Assembly: GCA_022984795.1 (NCBI GenBank)
Contig: JALIHJ010000012.1
Location: 1 to 64,000, forward strand
Direction of reading: 5' to 3'
Length of the DNA stretch: 64,000 nt
From: Fabrea salina
Lineage: Eukaryota > Ciliophora > Heterotrichea > Heterotrichida > Fabreidae
Shown here: in pieces, positions 33,605-44,789 of the stretch
How the letters are laid out: each line of letters begins with the position of its first letter
Position numbering within the stretch: the stretch's first letter is position 1
Translations under genes and position numbers: made by a program
Notes under the pieces: model-generated
Databases searched by the model: none
What the model was told of the DNA's origin: nothing
The model's input: the letters and a program-made list of their open reading frames with translations, nothing else

Positions 33605-35044
33605 TTAAATATAATCGGTTGTTTTTTCTGGGTCCTTAGGAGTTGCTTCTTGTTTAGTTTTGAAAAAGTTCTTCATTGCGTTGCCAAAACTAGGGTCTTC
33701 AAATCGCTAAGTAACCTTTACTGAGAAGTTCCTGGCAGTTCCCCAGAAGATCACAGCCAAAAAGAGCCAAGAAATGCAAACTATCATTCCGAAGTGCATA
33801 CTTACTTCGAACAAAGCTCCCAAAATGTAAGGAGAAGGAAAGTCTCCAAACAAATGCATGATGAAAAAAGCAATTGCGTTGGCCTGGCCTCTAAGTTCAC
33901 TCGAAACACTATTCATAAGTGCTATCCCAACAGGCCCTGTACCCCTGAGTAAAACTTACATAAACAAAAAGAACTCACTCAAGCCCAAAAACACCACAAA
34001 CACATAAATCTGCTTAACGGCAGCCGAAACCATTCCCATAATGACTCCAATAAAGGTCACACACACCAAAACACTCAAGGACTTTTTAACTCGGTAGTAA
34101 TTCAGTTCCTTTTCTGACATCTCGCCCCTTTCGTTTTGGTCTGTATAAGTCTTTAGCCGTCTATCGGCAACATAAGAGCCTGTTAAGGTTCCAATTAGTC
34201 CGCACACAATAGTTATACCCCCCATGATGATAGTAGAGGCGCCTTTGCTAACTCCATAATAATCATGGACGTAGTCAGGTCCCCAAAAGGCTAGTCCTCC
34301 TACTGTAAAGGTGTAAGCTGAATAACCCAAACTAATGAATACAAAGATTGGGTTCTTAAAAAGCATAACTAGTTGCTCCTTAAAAGTCCAAGTTGCCCCG
34401 CTTTCAGAAAGTAACTCTGAGTTCTTGTCACTATTTTTCCTGACAGCAGCCATGGAGGGGTCCTTGTACATGATGAAGGCTATTAAAATGAAAGGAAGCA
34501 TAGCAATTGCTTCTATTCTGAAAGTCCAGTGCCAGTTCAGTGCGTTGGCCGAAAAGTTTCCGTACACAAACCCTATTGCAACGCCTATGGCTACACAGGA
34601 GTAAAAAATAGAAAGCCACAAAGTCTTTTTAGAAGGAGGGGCGTTGTCTATTATGCAAGGAGGAGCTAAACTGACGAAGGACGCTTCTCCAATCCCCGTA
34701 AAAGCTCTGGCGATAACCAAGGGTATGTAACCATCAACTAGTCCGGCTGCCAGCACAGCTAAGGTCCAAATGCTAAGACCTATTCCCATCAAGGAAAAAG
34801 GATGCACATACTGGGAGTTGTAAGCAAATATCGGACTGAAAATCATATAGCCAAACATAAAAGCCGAGCCAAGAAATCCAGCTTCAGAATCTGACAACCC
34901 CAGTCCACCATCGTCTTCTTTCAAAATTGCTACGAGACCTGACACTGCTCCTCTGTCAATGAAAATCAAAAGATTCAGCGCAGTTAAGTAGCACAAAGTC
35001 ATCACTGGACCCAACTTTAAGAAACCAAAAGTGCACTTGACCAT
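33605..35044 (-). CDS. Spinster-like MFS transporter, two 15-nt introns
   Basis: A 12-helix major-facilitator protein of about 469 residues after splicing. From ATG 35044 (MVKCTFGFLKLGPVMTLCYLT), helix 1 leads to DRGAVSGL. The family motifs GYMIFSPIFAY, FTGIGEASFVSLAPPCIID and NAPPSKKTLWLSIFYSC match Spinster/SPNS lysosomal lipid or sugar transporters. Introns at 33945-33959 and 33707-33721 each carry an in-frame stop. Across them the protein reads FFLFMGTGPVGIALMNSVS and NFSRFEDPSF, continuing helix and tail. Upstream in-frame sequence lacks family similarity. The end is 2 nt from NDUFAF2; the start is 76 nt from WDR92. Confidence 0.88.
33707..33721 (-). other. 15-nt intron (MFS gene)
   Basis: Coding strand GTAAAGGTTACTTAG. 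Removing it joins the last transmembrane segment region (ARNFS) to a polar C-terminal tail ending at TAA 33605. Confidence 0.8.
33945..33959 (-). other. 15-nt intron (MFS gene)
   Basis: Coding strand GTAAGTTTTACTCAG, an excellent GTAAGT donor and CAG acceptor. It contains an in-frame TAA and splits a codon; splicing restores a continuous transporter helix pair. Confidence 0.9.
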
Positions 35045-35120
35045 TTTTACAAGATTGAACTCTTTGTTCAACAAGAGTCTACAAAGCCTTTCTTTGAGAA
35101 CTAATATTATGTAATAATTT

Positions 35121-36188
35121 ATGGACACAACATCAGCTCCCCAGATAATCGAGCACACTTTTGAAAACTTGAACTTTACTCCGTTTGACTGCAAATGGAT
35201 TCCTTGCAGCTCTAGGTTTGTAGTTTCAGGCCAAACCCCATCTGCTAAGGGAATCCTCAAGATCTACCAGCTAGACCAAAAAGCCGACAACAAGCTTAGA
35301 GTAGTTAGGGAGTTCACCAAAGGTTCAGGTTACAAAAGCGGATGCTTCGGGGCTTCTTCACTCACCGAAAGAGCGATTGCTTTAGGCGATTTTTCTGGAA
35401 ACCTAAGCATTATGGACTTAGAGACTTGCCAAGAGTCTTACAGTGTGAAGGCCCACGAAGGAATTGTTTACTGTGTAGAAGGCGCAGGCGGAACTGGTTA
35501 TGGGGCACCAGAGATCATAACCGGAGGAGCTGACGGGTGTGTAAGAGTCTGGGACCCCCGCCAGAAAGAACCCGTCGTTTCTTTGGAGCCTGCTCAAGAA
35601 CTGCGTCCTGATGCTTGGGCTGTAGACTTTGGGAACTCTTACAACGACAATGAACGAGTGCTTGCAGCTGGTTACGACAACGGTGACCTAAAACTCTTTG
35701 ACTTGCGGACGAACTGTTTGATTTGGGACACCAACTTGAACAACGGAATATGTGGACTGCAGTTTGACAGAAAGGACACGATGATGAACAAGTTAGTGAG
35801 CAGCACACTTGAGGGAAGGTTTTACGTTTTCGACATGAGGACCTTCAACGCTGAGGAGGGCTACGCTTGCCTTAACGAAAAGCCCCACGCTGCTACTAAC
35901 TGGGGAGTCAAGCACACTCCTCAAAACAGAGACTTGTTTGTGGTTTTGGGGGGCAATGGGAGTTTGAACCTTTACAAGTACAACTACCCTTCCCAACGCA
36001 AAACTGAAGACGCTTCTGGAAACCCCAAAGGAGTCCCTGGAAGTGTAACTTTGCTGAACCAAAAAGATTTGTCAACCCAACCCATTGCTGCTTTTGACTG
36101 GAATGCTGAAAAACTAGGACTTGGAGTTTGTGTGTGCTTGGACCAAAGCATGAAGGTTCTAATTGTCACTAAATTAAACCTTTTTTAG
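35121..36188 (+). CDS. DNAAF10: WD40 protein WDR92/DNAAF10 (Monad)
   Basis: 355 residues, essentially the length of human WDR92 (357). Highly conserved stretches include PQIIEHTFENLNFTPFDCKWIPCS, GDFSGNLSIMDLE, GAPEIITGGADGCVRVWDPRQK, GYDNGDLKLFDLR, FDRKDTMMNKLVSSTLEGRF, and the C-terminal MKVLIVTKLN. WDR92 works with R2TP-type co-chaperones to preassemble axonemal dynein arms in the cytosol. The ATG at 35121 is preceded by ATAATTT. Neighbouring beta-tubulin and nearby docking-complex genes fit a cilia-rich cell. Confidence 0.95.
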   Translation: MDTTSAPQIIEHTFENLNFTPFDCKWIPCSSRFVVSGQTPSAKGILKIYQLDQKADNKLRVVREFTKGSGYKSGCFGASSLTERAIALGDFSGNLSIMDLETCQESYSVKAHEGIVYCVEGAGGTGYGAPEIITGGADGCVRVWDPRQKEPVVSLEPAQELRPDAWAVDFGNSYNDNERVLAAGYDNGDLKLFDLRTNCLIWDTNLNNGICGLQFDRKDTMMNKLVSSTLEGRFYVFDMRTFNAEEGYACLNEKPHAATNWGVKHTPQNRDLFVVLGGNGSLNLYKYNYPSQRKTEDASGNPKGVPGSVTLLNQKDLSTQPIAAFDWNAEKLGLGVCVCLDQSMKVLIVTKLNLF

Positions 36189-36210
36189 TTTACTAACTTA
36201 ATGCAGCTAG

Positions 36211-37617
<1,407 letters not shown>

Positions 37618-37624
37618 ATAATGA

Positions 37625-38974
37625 TTAGTTAGGAACTAAGTCGTCCCACTCCTTGATAACATCTCCGTTGTGGTAGAACTTGCCCACAGTCCGCATGCCT
37701 TCGGGCAAGTAATACTCCCTCCACTCCTGAAGATGCACTCCGTCGGGCTTGTGCTGTTCCTTTCTGCAGTACTTGGAAGAACTGTCTTCCTTCCACTCTT
37801 CCCACCAAAGATCTTCGCCCTTAGTTCCTGACTTAGTGCACTGCTTGCAACCGTCTTCTTCTTTCCAAAACTCTTCCCACTTGCCTCCTTCTTGGGACTC
37901 TCCTGTCTTTTTGGCCCACTTCACTCCGCTTTCTTCGACCCAAGTTTCTTCCCATTTGCCTTGGTGGTCAGTGCCCTTGTTGTGGACGAAGTGACTGGAG
38001 TGCTTTTGTTTGTGAACTAGCTTCCAGGTCCCGTTTTCACTAAACCCTTCTTTCTGGGTGTGCTTCTCCCCTGTTTCTAAGTTTTCGTTGAACGTGTCTG
38101 TGTACTTATAGGTTTCTCCTTCTCCGTCAGTCACTATGTTTTTATGACCAAATCCGTCGTCATAAGTCTTCGTCACTTTAAAGGCGGAACCAATGCGCTC
38201 CCACTCTTCAGTATACTTCCACTTACCTTCTGTCAAAGACTTGATTCCCCACTGTTTGTGTCCGTCTTCCCACCACTTGTCTGAAAAACTCTTAACCGGA
38301 GAAGCTGTCCAGGTTTCGTGCCAGAGGAGGTTGCCGTCTTTGCCTTCTACAGTGCCCCAGGATTCCTCTTCTTTTTGGTTCCACTTCTTCTGTTCTGACT
38401 TTTGGCAGTTTTGGTGCCACTCTTCTCCCCAGTCCCTTCCGTCAGAGTTCCCTTCTTTCAGTCCCCACTTGTTGTTGCCTTCAACCCAGAACTTCTCTAG
38501 TTGCTTTTCGTTGGGTTTTTGCCACCAGATTTCTCTCCACTCTTTTTCTCCTTTTTTCCCAGCTTTAGACCCGTACAGGTTGTTGGGCTCCTTCCGAAAG
38601 TGTTCATAGCTGTACTCTTCGGTGGTGAAAGTCCATTTTTCTTGAGTGGAGCCTTTGGAGTCGGTTTTTTGCAGTTCTCCCCACTCCCACTCAGCCCTTT
38701 TCCAGAACTTAACTACTAGTCCTTCTTTCCAGCTTTCGTAAAACCAAGTTTGGCTGTTTTCGTCGAACCCTAGCTTTTCTCCGGTTCCATTTTGGAACTT
38801 CTCCACAATCTTGCAGTTGTCTTCAAACCAAAGGGCTTCGTAGAGGTTTTTGAGCTGTCGCGAGTAGGGCTCGAACTCATTTTGGTGAGTTCTGAACAAC
38901 TCAGACTGTTCTAGGTTGCCCAAACTGTACTTTTGCCCGAGTTCCCACAAACGCTTTTCAGAAAGTGGGTCCAT
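37625..38974 (-). CDS. Tryptophan-rich repeat protein, ESV1/LESV-like
   Basis: 449 residues with about 30 tryptophans in a repeating pattern of roughly 20-25 residues (for example GREWREIWWQKPNEK-like, KWWEDGHKQWGIKS, GKWEETWVEESGVKWAKKTG, GKWEEFWKEEDGCKQ). The regular W.E.W / KWG alternation resembles the tryptophan-rich domain of plant EARLY STARVATION1 and LESV, long beta-sheet proteins that bind glucan helices; relatives occur in apicomplexans. No signal peptide or membrane segment is seen. A polysaccharide-binding role is inferred from this pattern only. Its ATG is 4 nt after the upstream kinase stop. Confidence 0.6.
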   Translation of the reverse strand: MDPLSEKRLWELGQKYSLGNLEQSELFRTHQNEFEPYSRQLKNLYEALWFEDNCKIVEKFQNGTGEKLGFDENSQTWFYESWKEGLVVKFWKRAEWEWGELQKTDSKGSTQEKWTFTTEEYSYEHFRKEPNNLYGSKAGKKGEKEWREIWWQKPNEKQLEKFWVEGNNKWGLKEGNSDGRDWGEEWHQNCQKSEQKKWNQKEEESWGTVEGKDGNLLWHETWTASPVKSFSDKWWEDGHKQWGIKSLTEGKWKYTEEWERIGSAFKVTKTYDDGFGHKNIVTDGEGETYKYTDTFNENLETGEKHTQKEGFSENGTWKLVHKQKHSSHFVHNKGTDHQGKWEETWVEESGVKWAKKTGESQEGGKWEEFWKEEDGCKQCTKSGTKGEDLWWEEWKEDSSSKYCRKEQHKPDGVHLQEWREYYLPEGMRTVGKFYHNGDVIKEWDDLVPN

Positions 38975-38978
38975 TTAT

Positions 38979-39863
38979 TTATGTACTGATGAAAGGGTGC
39001 TTCAGTAGAGTCTGGGCGTTACGCCGGTACTTTTTGTCGTAAACAAAACAAGACTCAAGGAAACTCCTACACTTTCCTGAAAGCCCAGAAGGAATCCTAG
39101 GCAGTCTTTGCTCCACTACCGCAAGGCAAAGTTCTCTGTAAGTTGAAAGTCCCAGCCAAGGGTGCTCGGCTGTGACCATTTCAAGCACAACACAACCCAA
39201 AGACCAAATGTCAACTTTCCTTCCGTAAAACTCCCCCTTCAAAATTTCTGGAGCCATCCAGTAAACAGACCCCTTCACGGAGTCACAAAGTTCTGAATTG
39301 CTAGGAATCAATCCAAAGTTTTCAACCAACCTTGAAGCTCCGAAGTCAGCTATTTTCACAGTTCCGTTGCTTGCCACTAGTATGTTTGCACACTTAAGGT
39401 CTCTGTGGACTACTTTTTGTGTGTGCAGATACTGTAGTCCTTGCAGTATTTGCTTAGTAAACTTAGCAGTAAGGTTCTCAGTAAAAGCACCGTACTGCTT
39501 CAGAAGTCCAGAAACTGAACCTCCAGGCATATACTCCATGTAAATATTTACAGAGGCAAGCTGCCTTTCACTATATAAGTACTTTACTATACTGGGGTGG
39601 TCTAGGTTCTTTAGTAGAAGAACTTCCTTTTCTAACTGTTCAGGTTCTGTTTTTTCTAAATCCAACCTAATGACCTTCATAGCTACAAATTTAGCTCTGG
39701 TTTTGTCCAAAACTCTGAAAACTCGACCGAAAGTTCCTTCACCAAGCAAAATGTCTTTAGCAATGTGGGAAGTAAGCAGTTCTTTTGGCGAAAGGTCTCC
39801 ACAAAAGGACACTCTATGCACTTTTTGAGTAAATTCTGAGCACAAGTTAAAGGGTGATGCCAT
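38979..39863 (-). CDS. MAP3K-type (STE11-like) protein kinase
   Basis: 294 residues, almost entirely a kinase domain. It has GEGTFGRVFR, AMKVIRLD, HPSIVKYL, an IYMEYMPGGSVSGLLKQYG hinge typical of MAP3Ks, VVHRDLKCANILV, DFGASRLVE, a GSVYWMAPEIL activation-segment end, and a Trp-Ser-Leu-Gly-Cys-Val helix. All catalytic residues are present. A short N-terminus (about 30 residues) gives no regulatory domain. It probably phosphorylates a MAP2K. It sits in a minus-strand run: coiled-coil gene, 7 nt, this gene, 4 nt, the tryptophan-rich gene. Confidence 0.9.
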   Translation of the reverse strand: MASPFNLCSEFTQKVHRVSFCGDLSPKELLTSHIAKDILLGEGTFGRVFRVLDKTRAKFVAMKVIRLDLEKTEPEQLEKEVLLLKNLDHPSIVKYLYSERQLASVNIYMEYMPGGSVSGLLKQYGAFTENLTAKFTKQILQGLQYLHTQKVVHRDLKCANILVASNGTVKIADFGASRLVENFGLIPSNSELCDSVKGSVYWMAPEILKGEFYGRKVDIWSLGCVVLEMVTAEHPWLGLSTYRELCLAVVEQRLPRIPSGLSGKCRSFLESCFVYDKKYRRNAQTLLKHPFIST

Positions 39864-39870
39864 TAATTAG

Positions 39871-40974
39871 TTATTGAGGAAGGGAGTAAATGAGGTCTTT
39901 AACTTCGTCATGTTTTTGAGACTTAGAGTCTTGTTGGAGTTGTTGGGACTTAGGCTTGATTTGAGGAAGAGGTTGTGTTTCCGAGTACCTAGGAGTGCTT
40001 CTTCGAGAAAACCTAAAGCCAGGTTCTTTCAGTTTGGGCAGTCGGTAACTATGTCGTGAAGCCATAGAGCCAACAGTAGTGACTCTGCTTGGCTGCTTAG
40101 AAGAGCAGGACTTGAGTTCCATCAACCTTTGAAGTTCTTCTTTTTCTTTTTGGATTCTTTTTTCTTCCTCTTCGAGTTCTTGGAGTCTTTCTTGGGCCTC
40201 ACTTGGAGTGCTGAACCTTGAAACAACTGACTTGGACCTGTAGGAGCCCGAGTCTGTGCTTTTTTGGGTTTTCTTTTTGCCAAAGAGTTTTTCTATTCTT
40301 TTGAGTACCTGTTCTCTGCGGAGTTCCTTTGCTTCGGAGTACTGAGAGTACTGAGAGTCTTCTTTGACTCCGTAGAGTCTGAGTTTTTCTAGTTCTTTTT
40401 GGAACTCATTTAGGAGTTGGGTTTCTTTCCAACTCTGAATAAGTTCTTCTTGGGTTTGGTGTTTCTTTTCAAGGCTTTCTTGGAGTTCTTGGTGCAGGCC
40501 TGCAGTTGCGTTTTTTAGGTACTTAAGTTCTTCTTGGCGTTCTAAGGTTTGGTTTTTTTGTTGGGTCTCTTTTTTTTCTGCAACTTGGGAGTCCAGGACT
40601 TCTTTGTAGGCGTGCTGCATTTCAAGGTAGGGTTGGGTTCTTTGGTTTAGGAGTCCGTTTAATTCAGTTAGTTCTTTGGGGTCGGATTTTTGTTTTTCCT
40701 GTTCTTTTTCTTCTATTTGTTTTTCAAGTGACTCTTTGGTTTCTTTGAGTTCTTTGAGTTTTTTTTTCTTGGCTTCTTTTTGTTTGTCTTCCCACTGTTT
40801 CTTTTCGAGTTGTTGTTGTTTGTAAAAGTCACACTCAGTTTGCATTTCCAACTGGAGTTTTTCTAAGGTGCGATTGAAGGCTTCTGAGTAAGCGTCTCCA
40901 CTCCTTGTTTTAAGTTTAACAGCTAAATCTAACAGTTGGGAAAGTTTGCTTAACTTAACTGAATTTTCAGTCAT
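39871..40974 (-). CDS. Coiled-coil protein, unknown
   Basis: 367 residues. An N-terminal globular-looking 45 residues (MTENSVKLSKLSQLLDLAVKL) is followed by long Lys/Glu/Gln-rich coiled coil (about 50-290), with a Ser-rich break around 235-260. The C-terminal tail is basic and rich in Ser/Pro (SRVTTVGSMASRHSYRLP). There is no recognised family. Structure and neighbourhood suggest a cytoskeletal or basal-body component, which is only a guess. Its stop lies 7 nt before the kinase ATG. Confidence 0.75.
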   Translation of the reverse strand: MTENSVKLSKLSQLLDLAVKLKTRSGDAYSEAFNRTLEKLQLEMQTECDFYKQQQLEKKQWEDKQKEAKKKKLKELKETKESLEKQIEEKEQEKQKSDPKELTELNGLLNQRTQPYLEMQHAYKEVLDSQVAEKKETQQKNQTLERQEELKYLKNATAGLHQELQESLEKKHQTQEELIQSWKETQLLNEFQKELEKLRLYGVKEDSQYSQYSEAKELRREQVLKRIEKLFGKKKTQKSTDSGSYRSKSVVSRFSTPSEAQERLQELEEEEKRIQKEKEELQRLMELKSCSSKQPSRVTTVGSMASRHSYRLPKLKEPGFRFSRRSTPRYSETQPLPQIKPKSQQLQQDSKSQKHDEVKDLIYSLPQ

Positions 40975-41045
40975 TTAATTGTTTAAGCTCCAAAAGCAAT
41001 TCAAGGAATTAAGTTTGAATTGCAGTCATTAATGTTAAATAAATA

Positions 41046-42524
41046 ATGCTTTCAAGTTCTAAACTCACAAACCGTTCTTCTGCGTCTCTGCTAGAACCTG
41101 AGTCCATGCGTCTCCAAAAAAACATTGAAACTTTCCTAGACAAACTCGAACACGAAAAACGAGACTCTAACTACCTCGACGAACAAATCAAGTTAGCTGA
41201 AGCTGAACTCCAACAAATCAAAGAACGCACTGACAAGTCACTTCCCAAACAGTCCGGAACCAACCTAAAAGCCCAAGTCCAAGTCCTTGAAAAAAAACTC
41301 AGCCTTGAAATATCCCACCTGAATGACTCCCGTTCAGCTGCCAAAGAAATCCGTCAAAAAATAGATGAGTTGCGCAAAGAAAAACTATCCTCCAAATGGA
41401 AAGTCAAAAGCATGCAGGAAGAACTTAACCACTACACTACCCAAGTCCAAAAACGCAATAACGACCTACGCCTGGGAATCATTGTCGAAGAAAAACAAAA
41501 AGAAGCCATCCAGAACATCCGCAGTCGCAGTGTCCACCAACGCAGCAAGTTCGACGAGAAGCTTTCAGTGCTTACTTCACAAATCAAAACTGACAAAGAG
41601 TCCCGCAGCAAACTGTTCCGCGAAATCAATAACACCTTTGGAAAAAAGATAACCAAACCCACAGCAGCAGTTGAAATCACTCGCTTGCTGCGCAGTATGG
41701 TCAGAAAGTGGCGTGACAAAGTGATTGCTAAAAAAAAGATGCTTGAAGACTACATCAAGCATATCAACACCATCAAAGGAGGCTTCAGTCAAATAAAGTC
41801 TGCAACTGGGATGAGCAGTATAGGAGACACAGTTACTGTGTTTATTAAGTCTGAAGAGCAGAACTACGAACTCTACACCTACATCAACAACCTCAACACT
41901 GAAATTGACATGCTGCAGGAGTCACTAGACCACATGCAGTCAACTATACAGTCCTTTGAAGTCTCTGACAAAGCTGGCAACCAAAAAATAAGTGAACGAC
42001 TTAAACAACTTAAAACCCAACAAGAGTTGATTTTAAACAAAAAAGGAGAAAAACAAAACATCCAAACTAAAGTTTCTGAGCAAATGAGTCAACTACTTCC
42101 CTTGCTGAAGGAAGTGTTGCTTCTGTGTAAAAAGACAGCAGTGAGCACAGAAGTGTCTACGGGCACTGACCTTTCAGCAATTGAAAGAATCACAGAAGAA
42201 AACATGACACAGATTCTAGGAGAAATTGAGGAGTATTTAATAATGTTCAAGATGCTCAACAAGAAACACTCCAAAGCAGTAGGAGTTCCCTTTGACATGA
42301 TTGAAGAAAAGAACTTTTCTAAACAACCACTGAACATCCAAGAAGAACTCAACACTGCTGACTCTTTTATCGAAGAAGAACTCAAGGACGTCACTGTGCC
42401 TTTGCCTCCTCTGCAAATGAGAGGAAGGGCCTCTGCTTTCATAAAAAGCAAGTACCCCAACCAGAAGTTTTTTAACTTGTTTAGCAGGTCAGTTACTCCT
42501 AACCCCAGCAGTGTAACTTACTAA
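41046..42524 (+). CDS. Outer dynein arm docking-complex protein (CCDC63/CCDC114 family)
   Basis: 492 residues, coiled coil throughout. The central FSQIKSATGMSSIGDTVTVFIKSEEQNYELYTYINNLNTEIDML matches the conserved F..I..ATG..DI......F...EE.NF.LF.YVNELN.E.E.L block of ODA docking-complex proteins (Chlamydomonas ODA1/DC2, human ODAD1 and CCDC63). Such proteins fix outer dynein arms on doublet microtubules. Its paralogue lies at 47988-49538. It is divergent from the coiled-coil gene at 39871-40974 by 71 nt and followed after 20 nt by the RING gene. Confidence 0.85.
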   Translation: MLSSSKLTNRSSASLLEPESMRLQKNIETFLDKLEHEKRDSNYLDEQIKLAEAELQQIKERTDKSLPKQSGTNLKAQVQVLEKKLSLEISHLNDSRSAAKEIRQKIDELRKEKLSSKWKVKSMQEELNHYTTQVQKRNNDLRLGIIVEEKQKEAIQNIRSRSVHQRSKFDEKLSVLTSQIKTDKESRSKLFREINNTFGKKITKPTAAVEITRLLRSMVRKWRDKVIAKKKMLEDYIKHINTIKGGFSQIKSATGMSSIGDTVTVFIKSEEQNYELYTYINNLNTEIDMLQESLDHMQSTIQSFEVSDKAGNQKISERLKQLKTQQELILNKKGEKQNIQTKVSEQMSQLLPLLKEVLLLCKKTAVSTEVSTGTDLSAIERITEENMTQILGEIEEYLIMFKMLNKKHSKAVGVPFDMIEEKNFSKQPLNIQEELNTADSFIEEELKDVTVPLPPLQMRGRASAFIKSKYPNQKFFNLFSRSVTPNPSSVTY

Positions 42525-42544
42525 GTTTCTTTAATCATATTTAA

Positions 42545-44785
42545 ATGCAAAGAGCCAGGTCCAAAGGAGAAAAGTCCCGTCTCAACAGTGCTGCCCAACA
42601 CATGCTTTCTAACACAAGAGAAAACGTTTTTGAAAACAAGCCTTCTTCTACTGACTTAAGAGCTAAAATAGACTTCTTGATAAAAGAAAACCAGCAAAAA
42701 GAACTTACTATTGCCAGCATACAACGCAACTACGAAAACATCAGTCGTGTTTTCAAAGAAGAAAAGTTCAAAAGCTCTACGTGGGTCGAAAAAGTAGCTG
42801 AACTCGAAAAAGAAAACACCAGTCTGAGAGAACGCATTCAAACTTTTGAGTCCCAAAAAAATTCAATTGCTTTAGAACTACAAAAAGCTATGGAGGACTT
42901 CACAAAACTCCAGTCTGCCCACGAAGAACTCAAAACTACCAAAGCCGAAAACCAAAACTTGCAACACTACCTAGACAACAAGAAGCAAGAGTGTGAAGAA
43001 CTCAAAAGAAAAACTGAGATAGCCCAGGGGGAAAGCAAAGCTGCCAATAGAATGAAAAACGACTTACAAGAAAGAATCAAACAACTAGAAACCCACTTAA
43101 AAACATACTGGGAACAAAACCAACTCCACACCGCAAATATCGAAAAACTTACATCCCAACTCCAAGAAGCCCGAGAGTCCTCTACGCAACTCCAGACCCA
43201 AGTAAGTTCCTTTACGAAAGAAAACCAAACTCTCAAAACTCAACTCCAAACACTCAACGAGTACAAAAACAAAAACTCAACTCTGAAAAAGGAACTCAAT
43301 GAAAAAGTACAAATAGCACAGAAACTACAAAAAGAACTCAGTAACTTGCAAGAAAAAACCCTAAAAACAACTGAAACCCTTGAAGCGCAACGCAGACAGT
43401 TTTTAAAAGAAAAGGAAAAGTACTCTAGTTTAGAGAAAAAAACTTGGGAACAAGAAATCCAGTTAGAAACTCTAAACCAAAAACTTCAAGAACATGCTCA
43501 AAAGTTAAACGAGTCTTTAGAAGCCAACAAAGCTCTTACTGCAAAAGTCCAGGAGTTGTCTGAAGCCCTTAATCAGTGCATGTCTGAGTCCCAAGACTCC
43601 CTAAGCAAGTCTATTGCAGAAAAAGATAACCAACTAGAAACTCTGAACCAAAAACTTGAAGAGTGCAAACAAAGCCTTTCGCAACTCCAAAATACTAAGT
43701 CTCAGTTAGAAGAGTCTCTTAAAGAAGCACAGTTGCAAACAGGCGAACTACTCACCCAAAACCAGTTGTTAAGCAAGCAATGCCAAGAATGCCAAGTGGA
43801 ACTCCAACAAGCCCAAACACAACTTCAAAGCCATGAAGTTCAACTTCAAAGTTTGCAAAAAACAAACTCTTCCAACTTAAACTACATAGACAAACTAGAA
43901 AGCCAAACTCAAAGTCTCCAAAGTCAAATTGCTCAACTAACTGCACAAAATGAGTTACTAAGCATAAACCTTGAAACTGAGAAAAGCAAGTACGAAGAAA
44001 TTAGGACTAAGCTAAGTGGAGAGCAAGAGTCTGTGCTAGAAGAACTTGAAAAAACCAGAAAGGAAAAAAACTTACTTTCTAACAAAAACAAGTACCTCGA
44101 AGACTCCATTCAGCAGTTGCAAGAAGAATCTACTTCTCAAGAAGAGCTGATTGCACAACTCAAAACCCAAACCAATTCTCAGTCCCAAGAAATCTCTGAC
44201 TTGAAAAGTGCCCAAACCAAGCTAAGCAGTTCCTATGAAAAGCAAGTCTATGAACTAAACCACAAACTAGAGTACTTAAGCAACAAGTCAGAAAAGCTGC
44301 AGTCAGAGTTAGATAAAAAGTCAAGCGAAATACTAAAGCTCCAAGAAACTGTTCGCAGCGAACAGTCCCAGTCTCAAGAGTCTTCTCAAAACAACTCAAA
44401 CTTACTTAGTCGAATCGAACTGCTTAAAAACGAACTTAACGAGTCCAGACCTTCCTTTACTGAGTCTGAAAAAGCCAAAAAGGAACTTCAGGAACAGAAA
44501 AAGCAAGCTTCTAAGGGAATTGACCGGATAAAAAAGGCCTTGGAGTCACTTGAAATTAACCTTTCTTGCCACTCTTGTTTCGAATTACTTGAGGACGCAG
44601 GAGTTTGTTTCCCTTGCACTCACTTGCTTTGTGGAAAGTGCATTCCACAACTCCAAAAAGCTTGTCCGCAGTGCAGTTCTCCAGTTGAAGACTCAGTAAG
44701 CATATCGGCTTTTGAAGAAATTTCAGGCAAAATAGTTTACAGTAAACAAGCACTAGGAGACATTCAAAGTATTTTTGGTGTATAA
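42545..44785 (+). CDS. Long coiled-coil protein with C-terminal RING finger
   Basis: 746 residues. About 55-670 is one very long Gln/Glu/Lys/Leu coiled coil. Residues about 690-730 hold a C3HC4 RING: CHSCFELL, CFPCTHLLCGKCI, CPQCSSPV. This layout resembles BRE1/RNF20-type E3 ligases, which use a coiled-coil dimer and C-terminal RING to place ubiquitin on histone H2B, but the RING sequence is not close enough to be sure. Other coiled-coil RING E3s are equally possible. Converges with POLR1D, 4 nt apart. Confidence 0.8.
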   Translation: MQRARSKGEKSRLNSAAQHMLSNTRENVFENKPSSTDLRAKIDFLIKENQQKELTIASIQRNYENISRVFKEEKFKSSTWVEKVAELEKENTSLRERIQTFESQKNSIALELQKAMEDFTKLQSAHEELKTTKAENQNLQHYLDNKKQECEELKRKTEIAQGESKAANRMKNDLQERIKQLETHLKTYWEQNQLHTANIEKLTSQLQEARESSTQLQTQVSSFTKENQTLKTQLQTLNEYKNKNSTLKKELNEKVQIAQKLQKELSNLQEKTLKTTETLEAQRRQFLKEKEKYSSLEKKTWEQEIQLETLNQKLQEHAQKLNESLEANKALTAKVQELSEALNQCMSESQDSLSKSIAEKDNQLETLNQKLEECKQSLSQLQNTKSQLEESLKEAQLQTGELLTQNQLLSKQCQECQVELQQAQTQLQSHEVQLQSLQKTNSSNLNYIDKLESQTQSLQSQIAQLTAQNELLSINLETEKSKYEEIRTKLSGEQESVLEELEKTRKEKNLLSNKNKYLEDSIQQLQEESTSQEELIAQLKTQTNSQSQEISDLKSAQTKLSSSYEKQVYELNHKLEYLSNKSEKLQSELDKKSSEILKLQETVRSEQSQSQESSQNNSNLLSRIELLKNELNESRPSFTESEKAKKELQEQKKQASKGIDRIKKALESLEINLSCHSCFELLEDAGVCFPCTHLLCGKCIPQLQKACPQCSSPVEDSVSISAFEEISGKIVYSKQALGDIQSIFGV

Positions 44786-44789
44786 TTAG

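Noticed and set aside
33956-35260. MFS transporter without introns, ending at 33956 and starting at 35260
   Set aside because: That frame stops in mid-helix and its upstream 72 codons are not transporter-like; two 15-nt introns and the ATG at 35044 give a complete 12-helix protein.
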